From positions 1 to 63,334 of the IMG/VR virus record IMGVR_UViG_3300021961_000090: a stretch of DNA of 63,334 nucleotides; one strand, written 5' to 3'. This document shows positions 7,606-12,786 of the stretch, in pieces; the first letter of the stretch is position 1; the number at the start of each line of letters is the position of its first letter. A program made the position numbers and the translations under genes. The stretch is from a virus. A model generated the notes under the pieces. The model was not told the DNA's origin, ran no database searches, and saw only the letters and a list, made by a program, of their open reading frames with translations.

Positions 7606-7931
7606 GGCGCACCTCTCTCGCGGATAGCGAACGCGCAGTCTGCCGGATTTGCGTCAGCGTACTCATCGCCTAGCGCGTCACAGATTGCTGCACACATTTC
7701 GCGCTCGTCTTCCCTAGCCCTTCTTACCGCAACACAAGCAGGTCGATCACAGTGTGGGTGGCATGTATGAAGCTCCTCCCACTGCCACTTTTCGCGCTCC
7801 GCTGCTGCGACTAGGTTGGCAAAGCGTTCAAGTTGTTCATGGTCAAACACGACGCCCCAACCGTTGAAATACTCAAGTTGCTTGCCATTACAGGCTTCTT
7901 CAGCCATGCGAATAATGTCATCTCTGGTCAT
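7602..7931 (-). CDS. Hypothetical early protein, ERCA-like
   Basis: 109 residues starting MTRDDIIRMAEEACNG. Segment LERFANLVAAAEREKWQWEE is typical of phage MazG-adjacent small proteins; a Cys/His group follows (CHPHCDRPAC) and the C-terminal EREMCAAICDALGDE is the ERCA-type motif. The tail FAIRERGAP is shared with the gene at 8050. Role unknown. Confidence 0.65.
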   Translation of the reverse strand: MTRDDIIRMAEEACNGKQLEYFNGWGVVFDHEQLERFANLVAAAEREKWQWEELHTCHPHCDRPACVAVRRAREDEREMCAAICDALGDEYADANPADCAFAIRERGAP

Positions 7932-7933
7932 CC

Positions 7934-8053
7934 CTACCCCCAAACCACACCAAGAACAAAATAAGTAATTGCCAGCACGTAGGCAAAGCGACGAGGCAAG
8001 TGCGGCGCAAGAAACGCTACCCCTGCTAACACAAACATTTGCTTGTCAGTCAT
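7934..8053 (-). CDS. Small hydrophobic membrane protein
   Basis: 39 residues (MTDKQMFVLAGVAFLAPHLP, then RRFAYVLAITYFVLGVVWG). Two hydrophobic stretches joined by a basic PRRF turn suggest a tiny inner-membrane hairpin. The ATG overlaps the stop of the upstream gene (ATGA). No family recognised. Confidence 0.6.
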   Translation of the reverse strand: MTDKQMFVLAGVAFLAPHLPRRFAYVLAITYFVLGVVWG

Positions 8054-8262
8054 GGCGCACCTCTCTCGCGAATGAGCAGCGCCGCTGCTAGCGTGCCATA
8101 ACCGTCAATTCCTGCTTGCTCTGCAACTCTCGCACACGCCTCGCGCTCTTCTTCCACCGCCTTGGTAACAACACGCAGCATCATCAAATCAAAATCAAAT
8201 TTGTCCATGCCCGCGTTCTTATAAACCTCATCCCTGATCCGGTGGTATTCTTCTTTGGTCAT
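8050..8262 (-). CDS. Hypothetical early protein, ERCA-like
   Basis: 70 residues starting MTKEEYHRIRDEVYKNAG; the ATG at 8262 has the ribosome site AGAGG, better than the TTG at 8277. Contains EEEREACARVAEQAG and ends RERGAP like the gene at 7602, so the family has expanded within the operon. Function unknown. Confidence 0.6.
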   Translation of the reverse strand: MTKEEYHRIRDEVYKNAGMDKFDFDLMMLRVVTKAVEEEREACARVAEQAGIDGYGTLAAALLIRERGAP

Positions 8263-8471
8263 AGCTTCCTCTGACAAGTGAACGCCTGAATGTCCACGCG
8301 GAATGCCTGTGCAAACTTGCAGTCACTGGCCACCCGTCCTTCTGTCTGGACTATGCCTATCCATAGGCCAAGGAAGAATAGGAAGACCGCTACCAGGCTC
8401 TTCGCCCAGATCCGATTGACCCATTCCCACGCGGCCTGCCAGTTGAATGTCTCAAATAGTTTGTCGCTCAT
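8259..8471 (-). CDS. Single-pass membrane protein
   Basis: 70 residues starting MSDKLFETFNWQAAWEWVNR. The central SLVAVFLFFLGLWIGIV is a transmembrane helix; the C-terminal ~25 residues contain two Cys and would lie outside the cytoplasm if the basic-inside rule holds. Its ATG overlaps the stop of the first gene of the operon. Confidence 0.6.
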   Translation of the reverse strand: MSDKLFETFNWQAAWEWVNRIWAKSLVAVFLFFLGLWIGIVQTEGRVASDCKFAQAFRVDIQAFTCQRKL

Positions 8472-8698
8472 CACCACGCCCGCTTGTTGGTTATCGCCCG
8501 GCCAGACCAATGGCCACTGAACGGCTGATGCACAAACACCCGTAGTCCCAATCTGGGATCTTTCTCACCATGAAAGAACTTCTCCGGCGCTATTGCTTTT
8601 ACCATCTGGATAGTGTCGTTAAACTCATCGCGATCCCGCGTTTCCTTGAACCGACGATGCGCTTCCACCAAGATTTGCCGATGCTCATCACTCAACAT
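8471..8698 (-). CDS. First gene of the leftward early operon
   Basis: 75 residues starting MLSDEHRQILVEAHRRFKET. The ATG at 8698 is preceded by GGAGGGCGAT, a strong ribosome site, about 12 bases from the predicted transcription start. The middle (NDTIQMVKAIAPEKFFHGEK then PRLGLRVFVHQPFSGHWSGR) looks like a compact soluble domain. Being promoter-proximal it should be among the earliest proteins made; function unknown, a host-takeover role is possible. Confidence 0.6.
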   Translation of the reverse strand: MLSDEHRQILVEAHRRFKETRDRDEFNDTIQMVKAIAPEKFFHGEKDPRLGLRVFVHQPFSGHWSGRAITNKRAW

Positions 8699-8716
8699 AT
8701 CGCCCTCCTTCATCTA

Positions 8717-8745
8717 AATATAGTTCGACATCTAGTGTATGTCAA
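8717..8745 (-). promoter_or_regulatory. Strong sigma-70 promoter of the leftward operon
   Basis: Read on the minus strand: TTGACA (8745-8740), a 17-base spacer, then TATATT (8722-8717). The -35 is a perfect match and the -10 differs at one position. Transcription would start near 8710, giving a very short leader before the ATG at 8698. Confidence 0.85.
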
Positions 8746-8780
8746 CAGTTTATTTGTAACAGGAACAGTGTATTGAAAAG

Positions 8781-8794
8781 TGGCAACGTTGCCA
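8781..8794. promoter_or_regulatory. Perfect palindrome TGGCAACGTTGCCA, candidate operator
   Basis: A 14-base perfect palindrome followed by TT. The same 14-mer occurs at 20155-20168, just in front of the LexA-type DNA-binding gene. Here it lies 35 bases upstream of the leftward promoter and ~60 bases before the rightward small-RNA promoter, where a repressor or activator could act on both. Confidence 0.55.
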
Positions 8795-8853
8795 TTTTGC
8801 CCTGAAAACCCGCATGTTTCCTAGAGCTGCCAATACATGAGTTTGTGTGCTAT

Positions 8854-8862
8854 TGTTATATT
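8854..8862 (+). promoter_or_regulatory. Extended -10 promoter of the small-RNA candidate
   Basis: TGtTATATT is an extended -10 element (TGn followed by TATATT at 8857-8862). No good -35 is visible at 17 bases, as is usual for this class. Start predicted near 8869. Confidence 0.5.
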
Positions 8863-8868
8863 GAAGCT

Positions 8869-8966
8869 GCCTGATCTGCTCTCTTTCTCCTCTGATCAGG
8901 TTTCTTCGCGGCGGCAATGCTCCTTCGGGAGTTGAGGGCGCGACGATCTCCGGCGCCCTCTTTTTT
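8869..8966 (+). ncRNA. Candidate small RNA of about 98 nt
   Basis: Bounded by an extended -10 promoter and an intrinsic terminator, with no start codon and ribosome site. Three hairpins can be drawn: CCTGATC pairing with GATCAGG (about 8870-8900), CTCC-TTCG-GGAG with a stable UUCG loop (about 8921-8932), and the terminator stem. This is the layout of trans-acting or attenuator RNAs. No known family recognised. Confidence 0.5.
8934..8966 (+). terminator. Rho-independent terminator
   Basis: GAGGGCGC (8934-8941) pairs with GCGCCCTC (8953-8960), followed by six T. Strong eight-base GC-rich stem; orientation rightward. Confidence 0.85.
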
Positions 8967-8970
8967 GTCG

Positions 8971-8999
8971 TTGATGTCAATACATTGTTCCGGTACACT
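8971..8999 (+). promoter_or_regulatory. Sigma-70-like promoter for the large structured RNA
   Basis: TTGATG (8971-8976), exactly 17 bases, then TACACT (8994-8999); each hexamer matches the consensus at four positions. It begins four bases after the preceding terminator, so the two transcripts are insulated. Predicted start near 9006, where the first structured helices begin. Confidence 0.6.
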
Positions 9000-9005
9000 C
9001 TCAAT

Positions 9006-9665
9006 ATCGAAAGCGGATACTGCCGAGTTCCCGGACACACCACCGGATGAGAGAAGCGGCAGGCGTAGCGAGTAGTGACAGCCAGGAAAGACTGGCCACT
9101 TGCATCACATCTGAATCTGTCCTACACTGTGCGCGTCACTGTGTGGGCAGCGACGAAACTGAAGCCTCAAGCTTTGGTTCTCACCCTTCGGGGACGTGCC
9201 CACACACGGAGAGCCAAGCCTTGAGGCTTTTTTCATGGGCGCTCTCCTGACCGTGCAAGAGTCTATCGGGTAAAGCATCCAAGGCTACGGCTGGAACTGA
9301 GTAACCGTAAAGCGTCATGGCGGCGGGGAAAGGGTAGATCCTATGGTACAGATGCGCTACGTTCTGGCTTGCATGTATTCCCGGACAGAAGAATCCACAG
9401 CCGGGCGCGTAGGAAGACGTGACGTAACAGTAGCTGCCTTGGATGGCGACACCAATCCGGTTCTTCAATGGGACGGTAGACGGTGGTGAGGATAGCGTTG
9501 CTCCCCAGATACGTGGTTAGGGAAAGCCGTGAGTCACACGGATAAATTCTGGGGAATAGGAATGGCCACTGACAGGCTGTTCCCCTGCGCCGGCGAAACG
9601 ACCGACCGACGACATGGAAAGGTCTTAAGGGTAGACTGCTGTCTGCCCTAGGAAGATCTTTGCCT
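9006..9665 (+). ncRNA. Large highly structured RNA, about 650 nt
   Basis: No convincing reading frame fills this stretch, but paired segments do. Examples: CTGCCG 9020-9025 with CGGCAG 9057-9062 enclosing a CCGG/CCGG stem; GCCAG with CTGGC near 9080-9096; a ~21-bp arm 9162-9182/9208-9230; TCCCCAGA 9502-9509 with TCTGGGGA 9548-9555 enclosing CCGTG/CACGG; GGAATGGCC 9559-9567 with GGCTGTTCC 9575-9583; and nested helices 9618-9626/9653-9661 and 9628-9636/9641-9649. Several helices use G-U pairs that work only if the plus strand is transcribed. Size and phage setting recall the large ornate RNAs GOLLD and ROOL, but I cannot confirm homology. It could alternatively be a long leader of the methyltransferase gene. 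Confidence 0.65.
9162..9233 (+). terminator. Long hairpin followed by T6, possible internal terminator
   Basis: AAGCCTCAAG (9162-9171) pairs with CTTGAGGCTT; the arm continues with CTTTGGTTCTC against GAGAGCCAAGC (two G-U pairs, one mismatch). The loop holds a CCC-TTCG-GGG mini-hairpin. Six T follow at 9228-9233. It may terminate a ~228-nt RNA starting near 9006, or be a structural arm of the larger RNA with partial termination. Confidence 0.55.
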
Positions 9666-9697
9666 GCTGAAGCTCACTCCCTCCCTTCAACATAACT

Positions 9698-10231
9698 ATG
9701 CTACTGACAGACTTCACAACTGACACGGACAAGTTTGATCTTGGATACGTAGACTGCTTCTACCAGAGGTTGTTCTGCCGGCGGGCGGTTGGGCGGCTGC
9801 TGGAGATTGGGATGTACAGGGGTGAGAGTATCCGGCTCTGGCGGCAGGCTTTCCCCGAGGCTGAGATATACGGCGCTGACATCCAACCTTGTCCGGCGGT
9901 TGCGAATCTGGAGCGGGTGGTGCAGCTGGTGGGGGATGCCTACACGCCAGGATTTGTGAAGGGTCTGCCGACATTTGATGTGATCATCGATGACGGTCCT
10001 CACACTTTTGCTTCTATGGCCTTCTTCCTACAACACTACCTGCCACTGTTGAATGACGGCGGCGTGATGGTGCTGGAGGATATTATCGATCCCGCTTGGA
10101 CGCCAGACCTGCTGCTGCTGATTCCTGGTGGCTACAGGGTGGAGGTGGTAGACATGCGCGGCAAACAGAAAACACCAGAACTGCTGAAGAAATGGCAGCA
10201 CGGGCTGGATGTGATCATCATCCAGAAGTAA
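9698..10231 (+). CDS. Class I methyltransferase (Methyltransf_24/TylF-like)
   Basis: 177 residues. RLLEIGMYRGESIRLWRQAF is motif I with the glycine turn, YGADIQPCP the ribose-binding acidic loop, and FDVIIDDGPHTFASM the motif IV with the DDGxH metal/substrate site of macrocin- and cephalosporin-type O-methyltransferases. Hence probably sugar O-methylation. The ribosome site is weak and the gene directly follows the structured RNA, whose 3' part could act as its leader. Partners may be the glycosyltransferases at 1053-2602 and 43000. Confidence 0.8.
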   Translation: MLLTDFTTDTDKFDLGYVDCFYQRLFCRRAVGRLLEIGMYRGESIRLWRQAFPEAEIYGADIQPCPAVANLERVVQLVGDAYTPGFVKGLPTFDVIIDDGPHTFASMAFFLQHYLPLLNDGGVMVLEDIIDPAWTPDLLLLIPGGYRVEVVDMRGKQKTPELLKKWQHGLDVIIIQK

Positions 10232-10308
10232 CTATCACAAATTCCCTGACGATATAAATTCACAATTGGACACAATAGTCTGTTCCGGTAGGATGTCAAC
10301 TGTCGTTC

Positions 10309-10400
10309 GGCACGGCATGTTCGGGCGTGGCGTGGTCCGGCGGGGCAGTGCCTGGCATGGTGAGTTGCGGTTGGATACGGCTGGTTGGGGTTGGGTAAGG
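10309..10400 (+). repeat. Pentamer array GGCNN, block 1
   Basis: Eighteen consecutive pentamers in unbroken 5-base phase, most starting GG (GGCAC, GGCAT, GGCGT, GGCGT, GGTCC, GGCGG, GGCAG, GGCAT, GGTGA, GGTTG, GGCTG, GGTAA). Degenerate but strictly phased; ends exactly where the first 56-nt structured unit begins. No ribosome site or frame uses it. Confidence 0.85.
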
Positions 10401-10456
10401 GCTGCTGTGCAGCGTACAGATAGTTCTCTGAGCTTTCTGTGCGATGCGTAAGCGTC
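10401..10456 (+). ncRNA. Three-hairpin RNA unit, copy 1
   Basis: 56 bases. Hairpin 1: GCTGC-TGT-GCAGC (10401-10413). Hairpin 2: ACAGA near 10416 with TCTGT 10436-10440, extended by AGT/GCT with one mismatch. Hairpin 3: GATGC-GTAA-GCGTC (10443-10456), a GNRA tetraloop with one U-G pair. See copies 2 and 3 for covariation. Confidence 0.8.
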
Positions 10457-10460
10457 ATCG

Positions 10461-10512
10461 GGCACGGCGTGGCAAGTTGCGGCGGGGCAAGCACCGGCAC
10501 GGCTAGGCAAGG
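10461..10512 (+). repeat. Pentamer array GGCNN, block 2
   Basis: Ten pentamers in phase (GGCAC, GGCGT, GGCAA, GTTGC, GGCGG, GGCAA, GCACC, GGCAC, GGCTA, GGCAA) filling the gap between RNA copies 1 and 2. Confidence 0.85.
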
Positions 10513-10568
10513 GCTGCTATGCAGCGTTCAGCAGGTTGATTCAGTCTGCTGAGCGATGCGTAAGCATT
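10513..10568 (+). ncRNA. Three-hairpin RNA unit, copy 2
   Basis: 56 bases. Hairpin 1: GCTGC-TAT-GCAGC. Hairpin 2: TCAGCAGGTT (10528-10537) with AGTCTGCTGA (10543-10552), ten pairs including two G-U; its base pairs differ from copy 1 on both arms, i.e. compensatory change. Hairpin 3: GATGC-GTAA-GCATT with a G-U closing pair. Confidence 0.8.
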
Positions 10569-10572
10569 ATCC

Positions 10573-10615
10573 GGTCTGGCAAGGATTGGCAGGGCCAGGC
10601 GGGGTGTGGCACGGA
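10573..10615 (+). repeat. Pentamer array GGCNN, block 3
   Basis: Eight pentamers in phase (GGTCT, GGCAA, GGATT, GGCAG, GGCCA, GGCGG, GGTGT, GGCAC) between RNA copies 2 and 3. Confidence 0.85.
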
Positions 10616-10671
10616 GCTGCTAGGCAGCGTACAGGGGCTTGTAAAAGGCTTCTGTGCGATGCGTGAGCATC
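10616..10671 (+). ncRNA. Three-hairpin RNA unit, copy 3
   Basis: 56 bases. Hairpin 1: GCTGC-TAG-GCAGC. Hairpin 2: ACAGGGGCT (10631-10639) with GGCTTCTGT (10647-10655), nine pairs with three G-U. Hairpin 3: GATGC-GTGA-GCATC, all Watson-Crick, with a different GNRA loop from copies 1 and 2. Confidence 0.8.
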
Positions 10672-10675
10672 ATGA

Positions 10676-10725
10676 GGTTCGGTTAGTCCCGGCTGGGTCT
10701 GGCAGGACTTGGCAAGGTATGGTTT
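10676..10725 (+). repeat. Pentamer array GGCNN, block 4
   Basis: Ten pentamers in phase (GGTTC, GGTTA, GTCCC, GGCTG, GGTCT, GGCAG, GACTT, GGCAA, GGTAT, GGTTT), ending a few bases before the ribosome site TAGGAG of the next gene. Confidence 0.85.
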
Positions 10726-10743
10726 TTAACTAGGAGAAAGATA

Positions 10744-11358
10744 ATGTCAAAAGCAAAACAAGTCGCTGAAGTAAGTAATGGTGGTGCGGAATCCATTGAA
10801 ATTGGGTTCCCGTATGTGGCGCATGTCACGATCGAAGGCAACACAGATTTCCTTTTCCATCGCTGGAATTGCGAAGCTGTTGAAACAAAAGCAAAAGCAC
10901 CTAAAAACTCTGCATTAAAAAAGTTTGACGATATTGAGTCTTACGTTTGGCGTAATGACGCTGGTGAGCTGTGCTGTCCAGGCGAGTACTTGCGGCAATC
11001 AATCATCATGGCCTCGAAGTTTAAGCAGGATCCCCGTTCCCCCCGTAAGAGCGCGATGGATCTGACGAAGGCTGGGTTAGTCAGCCTTACTAACTTGGCC
11101 TCATTCGGCAAAACCACATGGGATTACGAAGACAAGCGCCGCGCTGTAGTCCAGCGGCAGGCTGTCAATCGCGTCCGCCCAGCCATCTCCGCAGGCTACA
11201 GGCTTGATTTTGATTTGATGGTGCTGGTGCCAGAATACATCGATAAGTTCTGGCTGCAAGATACGTTACACATGGCTGGCCGGCTGGTCGGGATAGGCGA
11301 CTTCCGCCCAACGTACGGACGATTTAATGTAGTGTCGTTTAATGTTTCTGAAAACTAA
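10744..11358 (+). CDS. Conserved phage protein, possible RAMP-like fold
   Basis: 204 residues with a good ribosome site (TAGGAGAAAGATA). Recognisable family features: NTDFLFHRWNCEAVE, a Lys/Ala-rich stretch, DDIESYVWRNDAGELCCPGE, QDPRSPRKSAMDL and a C-terminal VGIGDFRPTYGRFNVVSF. I have seen this family in uncultured tailed phages without a function. The GIGDFRPTYGRF turn (about residues 183-194) resembles the glycine-rich loop of RAMP/RRM-fold RNA-binding proteins such as Cas5/Cas7. It is flanked on both sides by pentamer arrays and preceded by three structured RNA units, so RNA or repeat binding is a reasonable but unproven idea. Confidence 0.75.
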   Translation: MSKAKQVAEVSNGGAESIEIGFPYVAHVTIEGNTDFLFHRWNCEAVETKAKAPKNSALKKFDDIESYVWRNDAGELCCPGEYLRQSIIMASKFKQDPRSPRKSAMDLTKAGLVSLTNLASFGKTTWDYEDKRRAVVQRQAVNRVRPAISAGYRLDFDLMVLVPEYIDKFWLQDTLHMAGRLVGIGDFRPTYGRFNVVSFNVSEN

Positions 11359-11362
11359 TTCT

Positions 11363-11432
11363 GGCTAGGCGAGCCGTGCTCAGGCAAGGTTTGGTTTTGT
11401 GGGGTCAGCTACGGTCAGGTATGGCATGGGTA
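11363..11432 (+). repeat. Pentamer array GGCNN, block 5
   Basis: Fourteen phased pentamers (GGCTA, GGCGA, GCCGT, GCTCA, GGCAA, GGTTT, GGTTT, TGTGG, GGTCA, GCTAC, GGTCA, GGTAT, GGCAT, GGGTA) start five bases after the stop of the 10744 gene. No 56-nt structured unit is present in this block. Confidence 0.8.
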
Positions 11433-11455
11433 GTTCAAAACGATTAGGAGGGCGT

Positions 11456-11653
11456 ATGGAAAATTTTTATGAAGCGCATTTACTTTTTACCGCTAGACTA
11501 GCGTTCTCCAATTCCCAGCCGTTGAGTTCTGAATTGGTGGGTCATTTACAGAAAGCGCTGGAGCGAACGCTAGAGCAGATTGCCAGAGACAATGGCTTTC
11601 TGTTTGATGCGGCCAGGGTGTGCGTCAACACGAAGGAGGAGGGGATACTGTGA
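11456..11653 (+). CDS. Hypothetical small protein
   Basis: 65 residues starting MENFYEAHLLFTARLAFS; ATG preceded by TAGGAGGGCGT. Helical, with KALERTLEQIARDNGFLFDA. Lies just after pentamer block 5 and starts a chain of overlapping genes leading to the ParB-like protein. Not recognised. Confidence 0.65.
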   Translation: MENFYEAHLLFTARLAFSNSQPLSSELVGHLQKALERTLEQIARDNGFLFDAARVCVNTKEEGIL

Positions 11654-11856
11654 TTAAGTCTAAGGCCGATGCGATTGCTGACTATCTTGACGGCAGCGCC
11701 CGTAACGGGATGGATACAGAAGCGGCGCGTCTGCTGCGGTACTTTGCACAGGTTCACGCTGCTGCGTTTGACATGGTTATGTCCAGAGATGACATGGCCA
11801 GCAAGGCAGCCTACTGCGAAATGATTGATTTGATTAGGGGTAAACAGGGGGAGTGA
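11650..11856 (+). CDS. Hypothetical small helical protein
   Basis: 68 residues starting at GTG 11650 (VIKSKADAIADYLDGSARNG), whose GTGA overlaps the stop of the gene before; ribosome site GGAGGAGGGG. MDTEAARLLRYFAQVHAAAFD continues a helical domain. Function unknown. Confidence 0.65.
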   Translation: MIKSKADAIADYLDGSARNGMDTEAARLLRYFAQVHAAAFDMVMSRDDMASKAAYCEMIDLIRGKQGE

Positions 11857-11960
11857 TGGATACATTCACCACCATCGTTTTGTTTGGCGGCATCCTCATC
11901 GGCGCGGGCTGCATCCTTGGCCTAGCGGTCGCTGCATTTATTGCATTTACATGGGAGTAA
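11856..11960 (+). CDS. 34-residue membrane peptide
   Basis: Encodes MDTFTTIVLFGGILIGAGCI followed by LGLAVAAFIAFTWE: one long hydrophobic helix with glycines. The ATG overlaps the previous stop and the frame ends just before the ParB-like start. Too short for family assignment. Confidence 0.55.
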   Translation: MDTFTTIVLFGGILIGAGCILGLAVAAFIAFTWE

Positions 11961-11962
11961 AT

Positions 11963-12745
11963 ATGCACCTAAGTTTAGACAAAATAACAATTGACGCCGG
12001 TACACAAGCCAGAGCAACACTGAAGAAGGACACCATCGCAGATTATGCGGAGGCTATGAAAGATGGGGCGCAGTTCCCGCCATGCCTGTTGTATCACGAC
12101 GGCGACAAGTACTATCTGGTTGACGGATTCCACCGTTACTTCGCAGCCAAGAAGATCAAGGCGCCTAGCATCCTTGTAACGACTGTGCCTGGCACGTTGC
12201 AGGAAGCGATAGAGAAAAGCTGGTCGGTCAATGACAAGCATGGTTTGCCCCGCACCAGAGAAGATAAGCGCAAGGCGGTGGTATCTGCGCTGGCAACGGA
12301 CGCGCATCGCGGCAAGTCTGATCGTGAGATAGCCAAGCTGTGCAGCGTCAGTCACACGTTTGTTGCTGCTGTTAAGAATGAACTAACACAGGACAAGCCG
12401 AAGGTGGATACGAATCCACCTCCTAAATCTGATGTGGATACGAATCCACCTCAAGAGCCGGACGAGTCAGCGGTATTCAAGGAAGAACTAGAAGCAACGA
12501 TTGAGTTACTGAAGTCGGAGAACGAAGCGCTGTCTGACAAGCTGGCGATCGCCGCGATGGATGCAGATGAACTCGACAAAGCCATGGCCGAATCAGTCAT
12601 CAAAGATTTGCGCGCACAGATCAGATTGTTAGAGATAGAATTAAAAGGTGTCACGGATTCCCGTGATTCTCTCTTGAGGGAAAACAACCAGCTGATGAAG
12701 CAGGTTGCGTCCCTTACCAAAAAGCTCAAGAAACTCGAACAATAA
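11963..12745 (+). CDS. ParB/Sulfiredoxin-domain DNA-binding protein
   Basis: 260 residues, start ATG 11963 after GGGAGTAA. LDKITIDAGTQARA then AQFPPCLLYHDGDKYYLVDG and FHRYFAAKKIKAP form the ParB N-terminal (NTP-binding/nuclease-like) domain, residues about 1-85. GKSDREIAKLCSVSHTFVAA is the central HTH. The linker repeats VDTNPP twice. The C-terminal ~100 residues are a coiled coil. Phage ParB-like proteins may act in replication control or plasmid-like maintenance; no ParA is encoded here. Confidence 0.85.
   Translation: MHLSLDKITIDAGTQARATLKKDTIADYAEAMKDGAQFPPCLLYHDGDKYYLVDGFHRYFAAKKIKAPSILVTTVPGTLQEAIEKSWSVNDKHGLPRTREDKRKAVVSALATDAHRGKSDREIAKLCSVSHTFVAAVKNELTQDKPKVDTNPPPKSDVDTNPPQEPDESAVFKEELEATIELLKSENEALSDKLAIAAMDADELDKAMAESVIKDLRAQIRLLEIELKGVTDSRDSLLRENNQLMKQVASLTKKLKKLEQ
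12404..12449. repeat. Twin inverted repeats inside the ParB-like gene
   Basis: GTGGATACGAATCCAC (six-base arms, four-base centre) occurs at 12404-12419 and again at 12434-12449, 30 bases apart. The arms resemble a parS-type site; the repeat also encodes VDTNPP twice, so coding duplication alone could explain it. Confidence 0.6.
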
Positions 12746-12786
12746 GCCCAAGCCGGCGGGCGTGTGTGCCGGAGGAGGAGGAATGT

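Noticed and set aside
9181-9468. Minus-strand frame within the structured RNA region
   Set aside because: No ribosome site, improbable composition, and the helices with G-U pairs indicate plus-strand transcription of non-coding RNA.
9698-9720. Group I or group II intron as explanation of the structured RNA
   Set aside because: I could not find the P7/S core motifs of group I or the domain V signature of group II, and no interrupted gene flanks it.
10401-10671. CRISPR-like repeat-spacer array
   Set aside because: The repeats are 56 bases with internal hairpins and diverged, only three exist, and the intervals are low-complexity pentamers rather than unique spacers; no adjacent cas1/cas2.
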